Source: Gammaproteobacteria bacterium UBA4421
GTDB lineage: Bacteria; Pseudomonadota; Gammaproteobacteria; Pseudomonadales; Azotimanducaceae
Direction of reading: 5' to 3'
Length of the DNA stretch: 16,592 bases
NCBI GenBank assembly: GCA_002389675.1
Contig: DGQF01000019.1
Coordinates: 26,211 to 42,802 of the forward strand
This document shows positions 11,551-16,592 of this stretch, piece after piece. The notes under the pieces are model-generated. The model was not told where the DNA came from, searched no databases, and saw only the letters and a list, made by a program, of their open reading frames with translations. The stretch's first letter is position 1; the number at the start of each line of letters is the position of its first letter. The translations under genes were made by a program, and so were the position numbers.

Positions 11551-12642
11551 ATGATCAAACCTTCTTTTGCAGTGATGTGTTTTAGCTTGATGGCATCTGG
11601 TTGCTCGGCTGTCGTATCAAAAGTATTTCCTTTAGACAATCTGCCCCCACCCTCAGGTCCCCACGGTGTGGGCACAGATTTTTTTGAGTGGGTCGATTAT
11701 CAACGACCGGAACTGTTCACAGAGGACCCCGAGGATTACAGACGCCTGTCGGGCCAAATATGGTACCCAACCACAGCAAATTCGCAGGCGGAAACGGCAC
11801 CATACCTAGACAATCCCGAGCGGCGTTTGGATACAATTGCCTACCAGAGCGGGCTGCCTAAATTTTTGGTCGCTCACATGGCTCAGGTCAAAACCAACGC
11901 CGTGCTTGCCGCGCCGCTAAAAAATACGCAAGACAAACTACCCCTAGTATTATTTTCCCACGGCCTGAGCGGTATGAAAAATCAGAACTCTATTCAGGCA
12001 GAAACATTGGCAAGCCACGGTTTTATCGTGGTTAGCGTCGACCATGCCTACGACGCTTTTCTTACCATCTTTGCGGACGGCTCTGAAGCTGACTACCGAT
12101 CTTCGGACACAGAAAATCGAACTGGGGAGGCGTTCTGGGCTTTTCGCTTACCTCAGCTGAAGACTCGAGTTGCAGATCTGAAGTTTGTGATCGATGAAAT
12201 TGAACGGCGTGGAGCTTTGCAACAACCGCGATGGGCGCAAATCGATACCACTTCCGTCGGCGCTTTTGGGCACTCCTTTGGCGGCGCAACCGCATTACTG
12301 GCAGCGCACGAAGATCAGCGGATCAGCAAATCGTTAGCTCTTGACGGGTGGATGCTACCCGTGCCCACAGAGGTGGTTCGAGCAGGCACAGAGAAACCTT
12401 TTTACTACCTAGGACAAGCAGCTTGGGACGACCCGCTTAACTACAAAAAGCTAGACCGATATTTGACTGCATCCCCCCGGGGACAAAAGCAACTGGTTGA
12501 AGGCACCAAACATTTTGATTATTCGGACGCCCCGCAATTTTCCGATCTGGCGAAACGCTTTGGGATGTCCGGATCAATGCCTAGACCGGAACTTCGAAAG
12601 CTAATTGATGAGACCGTGTTGGATTTTTTTACCTCACCTTGA
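11551..12642 (+). CDS. PAF-acetylhydrolase-like alpha/beta hydrolase, probable lipoprotein
   Basis: A 363-residue hydrolase resembling platelet-activating factor acetylhydrolase (group VII phospholipase A2). The nucleophile is S242 in GHSFGG (240-245), followed by the family-typical ATALLAAHEDQRI. The acid is D265 in ALDGWMLP and the base H321 in GTKHFDYSD. The oxyanion region is FSHGLSG (135-141), followed by the LASHGFIVVSVDH strand. The N-terminus has a short signal peptide ending in MASGC with Cys18, a slightly off-consensus lipobox (A at -3), so it is probably a lipoprotein acting outside the inner membrane on phospholipid or other esters. GGAA lies 6 bases before the ATG. It follows the beta-propeller gene by 66 bases and ends 20 bases from a convergent gene. 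The fold and triad are clear; the substrate is inferred only from the family. Confidence 0.92.
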   Translation: MIKPSFAVMCFSLMASGCSAVVSKVFPLDNLPPPSGPHGVGTDFFEWVDYQRPELFTEDPEDYRRLSGQIWYPTTANSQAETAPYLDNPERRLDTIAYQSGLPKFLVAHMAQVKTNAVLAAPLKNTQDKLPLVLFSHGLSGMKNQNSIQAETLASHGFIVVSVDHAYDAFLTIFADGSEADYRSSDTENRTGEAFWAFRLPQLKTRVADLKFVIDEIERRGALQQPRWAQIDTTSVGAFGHSFGGATALLAAHEDQRISKSLALDGWMLPVPTEVVRAGTEKPFYYLGQAAWDDPLNYKKLDRYLTASPRGQKQLVEGTKHFDYSDAPQFSDLAKRFGMSGSMPRPELRKLIDETVLDFFTSP

Positions 12643-12662
12643 TACCGGCCGCGAACGCGCCG

Positions 12663-13454
12663 TCAGCCGGGGTCAATCAACCCGTATTCCCTTTGCACTT
12701 CCGACACCGTCAGAATTTGACCGTTTTTTTCTGCCAGCGAACCATCGCTTGCCAGTGCCGCAATAGCTCGCCCACTCAGGCGGACCGACTGCGCGACAGC
12801 CGGATCAAGCGTCATTTTGCCCGCCGCTACCATGTCTAGGATAAATTCCGTTTTCACTTTTGAAGGAGACAACGACAGCGCGCAAACGCCAAAGGGTTCA
12901 AGCTCTATAGCAAAATCCTGCACCATGCGGTCAACGCCCGCCTTACCAACCCCATAGCTGGCGCTGTGCACATATTCGCGCCCCCCGCGAGAGGAGATAT
13001 TAACAATCAGTCCATGTCCTTGACGCACCATCATTGGCGCACCCAGTACGCTCGCCGTGTAATATCCTCGCAGACCTACCCCGCATTGCGCATCCCATAC
13101 CGAAATCGGATGCTCCCAAAATCCTTTCCCCATCGCCGGCGGGTTCGGTATTTGATAAACATTATTAACTAAAATATCCAGCCTGCCTTGCTCTTCCTCG
13201 ATCCGCTTAAACAAGGCTTCTACCGCTACATCGTCGTTATGGTCCAGGCAAACCGGTATGGCTTGCCCACCTAATGCGCCAGCTGAAGCTGCCGTCGCTT
13301 CGATCGTCATGGGCGGGGCAGGACGCTCATCACTACTGGTTCTGCCCGTAAAATAGACGGTAGCGCCATATTCGCACAGGCCTTCAACAATCCCTTTACC
13401 AATTCCTTTGCTCGCACCGGTCACAACCGCAACCTTGCCAGATAAATCAATCAT
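12663..13454 (-). CDS. Short-chain dehydrogenase/reductase, DHRS1-like
   Basis: A 263-residue classical SDR oxidoreductase. The nucleotide-binding TGASKGIG is at 12-19, and R38 after the second strand (FTGRT) suggests NADP(H). NNVY (97-100) stands where NNAG is usual. The catalytic residues are S154/S155 in NISS, Y167 and K171 (YGVGK). The VGLRGYYTASVLGAP segment and the FWEHP-WD stretch recall DHRS1-like SDRs. The usual PG after strand 6 is replaced by SPSKVKTE (196-203), which is less common. It likely interconverts an alcohol and a ketone in a catabolic pathway. It is the last gene of the minus-strand operon, 114 bases after the EthD-like gene, and meets the PAF-AH-like gene tail to tail. 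A weak AAAGGCG precedes the ATG. Confidence 0.94.
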   Translation of the reverse strand: MIDLSGKVAVVTGASKGIGKGIVEGLCEYGATVYFTGRTSSDERPAPPMTIEATAASAGALGGQAIPVCLDHNDDVAVEALFKRIEEEQGRLDILVNNVYQIPNPPAMGKGFWEHPISVWDAQCGVGLRGYYTASVLGAPMMVRQGHGLIVNISSRGGREYVHSASYGVGKAGVDRMVQDFAIELEPFGVCALSLSPSKVKTEFILDMVAAGKMTLDPAVAQSVRLSGRAIAALASDGSLAEKNGQILTVSEVQREYGLIDPG

Positions 13455-13568
13455 ATTAATATCGCCTTTTCAGAAGTGGTCGAGCATCTAAGTGAGCGGC
13501 ACAATAGCGCCATCTACGCAACAGGTCACGTACTGCATGCTCAACTGAAATCATTATGCCAACATTCA

Positions 13569-14150
13569 TCACGCATTCGTCCCATTGAGTGTAGCCACGA
13601 CACGGCGTGGCGATCTGCGAGTGTCCGCAAATTTTCGAACGTCTTCAGCGATGCGTCGCTCACCGTCCTTAGAGTTAAAAAAGTGCAATCGCAAATCGGA
13701 CTCAGTTTTGAAACAGCACAGAGCAAAACCGTTCCATTGCGGACCCGCAAAACGGTGAACAATGCTCAACTGATAGTAGTGGGTCATCATCGTATGCACT
13801 TCAAGCGCCAGCGGCGCATGTTGCAGGCGCCAATGCTCATCGGATGCCTGCGATCCTAGATCCGGATGCGCAACCATGGGGAAAACACCCACGCTGCCGG
13901 GGCGTTGATCACTATCGAGCGCACTCAGAGGTGCATTGAGGATCGTACGCTCACTGACCAGGTAAAGACCCACATCGGCCACCGTATTTAGCGCCATCAG
14001 CTTGGCTGATGATCCAAGCAAGATCGCGGCAAATGGTAAATGTTGTGTCTCTTGAGAGGTCGCCCGCAACATCAAGCTATCGGTACCCTTACCCTGTTCA
14101 ACCGCCGCTGCACGGCTGGAAAAAACTGCCGCTATTTTCAAAACCGACAT
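13569..14150 (-). CDS. EthD-domain-like protein (dimeric alpha/beta barrel)
   Basis: A 193-residue cytoplasmic protein. The C-terminal half (about 98-177) fits an EthD-type ferredoxin-like fold. SDEHWRLQHAPLALE (107-121) is the characteristic helix with the HAPL motif, followed by a HYYQLSIVHRF strand, a WNGFALCCF strand and the FFNSKDGERRIAEDVRKFAD helix. EthD proteins occur in degradation clusters for ethers, alkanes and aromatics, but their chemistry is mostly unproven. The N-terminal half (1-95) may be a degenerate second barrel module; I could not confirm this. GAGGTG lies 4 bases before the ATG, directly after the stop of the upstream SDR, so the two genes are almost certainly cotranscribed. 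The family call is fairly good, the function unknown. Confidence 0.72.
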   Translation of the reverse strand: MSVLKIAAVFSSRAAAVEQGKGTDSLMLRATSQETQHLPFAAILLGSSAKLMALNTVADVGLYLVSERTILNAPLSALDSDQRPGSVGVFPMVAHPDLGSQASDEHWRLQHAPLALEVHTMMTHYYQLSIVHRFAGPQWNGFALCCFKTESDLRLHFFNSKDGERRIAEDVRKFADTRRSPRRVVATLNGTNA

Positions 14151-14160
14151 CTCTCACCTC

Positions 14161-14919
14161 TTATTTTGTTCTATCCCCAGGCGCCCGAATCACAAAGCGA
14201 GGCTTTTCTGCACTCACCCGAACCCAGCTTTTACCGCTGACAGGCTCACCCATCAGACCAATGACATCATTTGCCAAGTCCTCTGGAGTCATAAAACGCA
14301 CGCCGATATGACGCTGCTCGACGGGCACCAGTGCTGTGTCTACCCCGCCCGGACATAGCGCGTGTATATGAATGCCGCGTTTGGTTAGAGTCGGTGCCAG
14401 GCTACGCACCAGGCCAACGACGGCATGCTTACTCATTGCGTAAAGCGGGTCAATCGCATAAGGCGTTACACCGGCCAACGAAGCAGTCACAACAATTGCC
14501 GAACCTTCACCCATCAAAGGCAACAATGACTGCAATCCAAAAACCACACCATCAACATTCACCCCCATCATGCGTCGGTAGCGCTCAACGCTCGCCATTT
14601 CCAACTGATATTCAGACAATGCCGCGTCAGGCGGTGCTATCTGAATACCCGCGTTAAGGTGCACATGCGTGGGCGCACCTAAAGCAGATCGCGAAGCGTT
14701 GAGGAATTCAATCAACTTTTGCCAATGCTCAGGCTGAGAAATATCACAATGCCGGTAATGCGCACCGGTTTGTTCAGCCAACACAACGCCCAATTCATCA
14801 TTCACATCCAAAGCCAGGACCTCTGCCCCTGAGCGCCTCACTGCGCGCACAACCGATGCCCCAATACCAGAAGCTGCGCCCGTTACGATCCAAAACGGCG
14901 CATTATTATTAGTTTCCAA
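14161..14919 (-). CDS. Short-chain dehydrogenase/reductase, NAD-type
   Basis: A 252-residue classical SDR. TGAASGIG is at 13-20, and D38 closing the second strand (LALDVN) predicts NAD(H). NAG is at 89-91, the active-site tetrad is N121, S147, Y160 and K164 (YAMSK), and CPGGVDT (189-195) follows strand 6. All key residues are intact. I place the start at TTG 14919 because AGGAG lies 6 bases upstream and the protein then begins just before the first strand. An ATG at 14979 would add 20 residues unlike an SDR N-terminus. The gene lies between the dioxygenase gene (65-base gap) and the EthD-like gene (10-base gap). It is expected to oxidise a hydroxy intermediate in the same pathway; the substrate is unknown. 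Confidence 0.94.
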   Translation of the reverse strand: METNNNAPFWIVTGAASGIGASVVRAVRRSGAEVLALDVNDELGVVLAEQTGAHYRHCDISQPEHWQKLIEFLNASRSALGAPTHVHLNAGIQIAPPDAALSEYQLEMASVERYRRMMGVNVDGVVFGLQSLLPLMGEGSAIVVTASLAGVTPYAIDPLYAMSKHAVVGLVRSLAPTLTKRGIHIHALCPGGVDTALVPVEQRHIGVRFMTPEDLANDVIGLMGEPVSGKSWVRVSAEKPRFVIRAPGDRTK

Positions 14920-14925
14920 AATTCT

Positions 14926-14930
14926 CTCCT
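14926..14930 (-). promoter_or_regulatory. Shine-Dalgarno deciding the TTG start of the NAD-type SDR
   Basis: On the minus strand AGGAG (within GAGGAGAG) ends 6 bases before the TTG at 14919. It supports this start over the ATG at 14979, which lies only 5 bases after the preceding gene's stop. Confidence 0.7.
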
Positions 14931-14984
14931 CAGCCAGAAATTCGGCGGCTATCGCAATACCACCTTTTGTCGTTAACACATGAT

Positions 14985-15833
14985 TTAAACCGGGCGGTCG
15001 CCGCGAATAATGACCCGATGCATATGCCGCCGATGCCCCTGATAGTCGTTGAGCGCATTATGAAACAAACACCGATTATCCCAAATCGCCAACGTCCCCT
15101 GACGCCAATCCAAACGCGTGACATACTGCTCCTGCGTTAAGTGTTCCGTCAAAAAAGCAATCAAGCCTTTACTTTCCGCGCGCGTCCAGCCATCTATCCG
15201 ATGGGTATGCGGGCGACTACAATAAATGCTTTTACGACCTGTTTCCGGATGGGTTCGAATAATCGGGTGCAAGACCTCAGATTCAGCAAATTCGCTATTG
15301 CCCCCGTACGCATCGCCCAACTGTGCTTTAGCCGAGACATCTCGATAACCCCCACCCTGTCCATGCACCATTTTTGGCGTATAGACCCCAGTGAGTCCCT
15401 CCAGCATAGCTTGAAATGCCGGGCTTAAATCCTCAAAGGCACGCGTGGCATCAGCAAACAGTGTGTCCCCACCCATCGGCGGTACCTCAACAGCATACAA
15501 CATCGTCGCCTGCGGTGGCGTCGCCTTGTAAGAGGTGTCCGTATGCCAATCACCACCAAAATTCAGCGTCGCATCCGCCTCCTTAATAATCGGTATGACA
15601 TGCGGGTCTTCGGCTACGGGTTGCATAAACGGATACGTATCTATTTCTCCCCAACGCCGGGCAAACGCTGCTTGCGCCTTTGGACTTAATCTCTGATCAC
15701 GAAAGACTAAAAATCCATGTGCCAACCAAGCCTGTCGAATTTGGCTAACCGTGACCTGCGATAACGGCTGCGCCAAATCAATCGATTGGACTTCTGCACC
15801 GATCGGGCCCAGCTTATTTATGACGTTCATCAC
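14985..15833 (-). CDS. TauD/TfdA-family 2-oxoglutarate-dependent dioxygenase
   Basis: A 282-residue Fe(II)/2-oxoglutarate dioxygenase of usual length for TauD, TfdA and AtsK. The iron triad is H97 and D99 (WHTDTSY) with the distal H258 (WDNRCLFHNA). R273 in HMHRVIIRGDRP binds the 2-oxoglutarate carboxylate, and GGDTLF (121-126) is a family signature. Family members hydroxylate carbon next to a leaving group (taurine, 2,4-D, alkyl sulfates), releasing aldehyde or phenol. The substrate here is unknown and no sulfonate or sulfate transporter is in view. AGGAGG lies 7 bases before the GTG at 15833 and 10 before the adjacent ATG at 15830; either could be used. It is the first gene of the minus-strand operon and stands head to head with the dehydrogenase gene at 15967. 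Confidence 0.95.
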   Translation of the reverse strand: MMNVINKLGPIGAEVQSIDLAQPLSQVTVSQIRQAWLAHGFLVFRDQRLSPKAQAAFARRWGEIDTYPFMQPVAEDPHVIPIIKEADATLNFGGDWHTDTSYKATPPQATMLYAVEVPPMGGDTLFADATRAFEDLSPAFQAMLEGLTGVYTPKMVHGQGGGYRDVSAKAQLGDAYGGNSEFAESEVLHPIIRTHPETGRKSIYCSRPHTHRIDGWTRAESKGLIAFLTEHLTQEQYVTRLDWRQGTLAIWDNRCLFHNALNDYQGHRRHMHRVIIRGDRPV

Positions 15834-15892
15834 TCACCACCCTCCTGCTCGTGTTGCCGTTATCTTCCTGCTCACTGCAGACGATGTAAACC

Positions 15893-15901
15893 TGCTATAT
15901 T
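15893..15901 (+). promoter_or_regulatory. Possible extended -10 promoter for the dehydrogenase gene
   Basis: TGCTATATT matches the extended -10 pattern (TGn followed by a TATAAT-like hexamer) in the 133-base divergent spacer, 65 bases before the GTG at 15967. No good -35 element is seen 16-18 bases upstream, which extended -10 promoters can lack. This is weak evidence from pattern alone. I found no convincing promoter for the opposite operon. Confidence 0.3.
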
Positions 15902-15966
15902 CCAATCTGCCTTGCAACGTGGTGTGATCACCGCGCAATCTAAGAAAAACTATTCTGGAGCGGCCC

Positions 15967-16592
15967 GTGATTAGACAAACTGTTGCGGTATTTCCCGGTG
16001 ACGATGCCTCACCTGAAGTCATGATGCCCACCGTAGCCCTACTCGAAAAAATGCAGTTGCCCATCGACTTCGTTTATCCAATATGCGGCGATCAAGCGCT
16101 CGCCAGTCATGGTTCACGCTTTCCTGACGTATCAAAATCGCAAGTAGACGCAGCTGACGCCACGTTTTTCGGCTCCACCAGCGGCCAAAGCACAGAAGCG
16201 CTTTTTTATCTAAGGTGGGGCAAACAAACCTATGCGAACGTCCGACCTTGCCGGTTTCGCCATGGTTTCCGCTCGCCTATGGCTAACCCGGAGCACATAG
16301 ACTTTGTCATTGTCCGCGAAAATCTTGAGGATCTGTATCTCGGTTTGGAAGGACACCTTGATGACCTGACTCCGCTGAATTTGTATTCGAAACACGCAAG
16401 GTCATCCTTGGGGGCCCTCGGCGAGGGCCGCTATGCCCTAAAAATCATCACACAAACAGGGGCGCAACGCATCATTCGGTTTGCGTTCGAGTTGGCACGC
16501 AAGCGTGCAACAAAAAACAAGGTCACCCTCACCTGCAAATACAACATGTTATCTACCGCAGACGGTTACTTTCGTGACATCGGCTATGAGAT
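15967..16592 (+). CDS. Isocitrate/isopropylmalate dehydrogenase-family protein, 3' end cut off
   Basis: An open frame from GTG 15967 (GGAG 6 bases upstream) to the window end gives the first 208 residues; full members are about 330-370. PGDDASPEV (10-18) stands at the usual PGDGIGPEV. YLRWGKQTYANVRP (81-94) supplies the substrate-binding arginines, VRENLEDLYLGLEG (116-129) the tyrosine region (Y124), and TCKYNML (189-195) the catalytic lysine K191. These enzymes perform NAD(P)-dependent oxidative decarboxylation of 2-hydroxy acids (isocitrate, 3-isopropylmalate, tartrate, homoisocitrate). The altered first loop and the EDLYLGLEG variant suggest a divergent member, not housekeeping Icd or LeuB. 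It is divergent from the TauD operon, which hints at a shared pathway. The gene looks intact up to the edge. Confidence 0.88.
   Translation, partial: MIRQTVAVFPGDDASPEVMMPTVALLEKMQLPIDFVYPICGDQALASHGSRFPDVSKSQVDAADATFFGSTSGQSTEALFYLRWGKQTYANVRPCRFRHGFRSPMANPEHIDFVIVRENLEDLYLGLEGHLDDLTPLNLYSKHARSSLGALGEGRYALKIITQTGAQRIIRFAFELARKRATKNKVTLTCKYNMLSTADGYFRDIGYE

Noticed and set aside
12643..12670. GC-rich hairpin between the two convergent genes
   Set aside because: Only short imperfect stems (CCGGC/GCCGG) form and no T-run follows on either strand. The T-run at about 12612-12619 lies inside the coding region.
13476..13859. A 127-residue plus-strand open frame opposite the EthD-like gene
   Set aside because: It lies antisense to a gene with recognisable domain motifs and a good ribosome binding site. 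Its own translation has no family features.
14920..14979. ATG at 14979 as the start of the NAD-type SDR
   Set aside because: It would add 20 residues before a standard SDR N-terminus and lacks a good ribosome binding site, whereas TTG at 14919 has AGGAG at ideal spacing.

Overview
This 16.6 kb chromosomal-type window has moderate GC content (near half by eye), tightly packed genes, and Shine-Dalgarno-like sites before several starts. The beta-galactosidase is a full-length protein of the Escherichia coli LacZ type, with its active-site residues offset only 5-7 positions from E. coli numbering. Two proteins have lipoprotein-type signal peptides. I infer a Gram-negative gammaproteobacterium, possibly a marine heterotroph, because so many genes belong to families common in such catabolic genomes (GST, HSL-type esterase, VOC, EthD-like, SDR, TauD/TfdA). 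The species cannot be read from the sequence. I saw no rRNA, tRNA, CRISPR array, transposase or phage gene.

Left part (1-3140): a glutathione S-transferase (+) converges with a small exported protein (-) that has two LTxxQ-like motifs. A 183-base divergent spacer holding three short inverted repeats separates the latter from a two-gene unit (+): an HSL-type alpha/beta hydrolase followed 23 bases later by a two-module VOC/glyoxalase-fold protein.

Centre (3258-8558): a compact Leloir/lactose operon, galT-galK-lacZ (+). galT starts at TTG behind a strong ribosome binding site, galT and galK overlap by 4 bases (ATGA), and lacZ follows 25 bases later. Together these enzymes hydrolyse a beta-galactoside in the cytoplasm, phosphorylate galactose and exchange it onto UDP-glucose. 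galE, galM, a permease and a regulator are not in the window.

Right-centre (8670-12642): a class I SAM methyltransferase whose end overlaps a large beta-propeller lipoprotein (PF09826-like), then a PAF-acetylhydrolase-like lipoprotein esterase, all on +. The last converges on the next block with a 20-base gap.

Right part (12663-16592): a minus-strand operon transcribed from about 15833 leftwards encodes a TauD/TfdA 2-oxoglutarate dioxygenase, an NAD-type SDR (TTG start), an EthD-like protein and an NADP-type DHRS1-like SDR. Facing away from it is an isocitrate/isopropylmalate dehydrogenase-family gene cut by the window end. This set looks like a catabolic locus for an unidentified substrate and is the best candidate here for an uncharacterised pathway.
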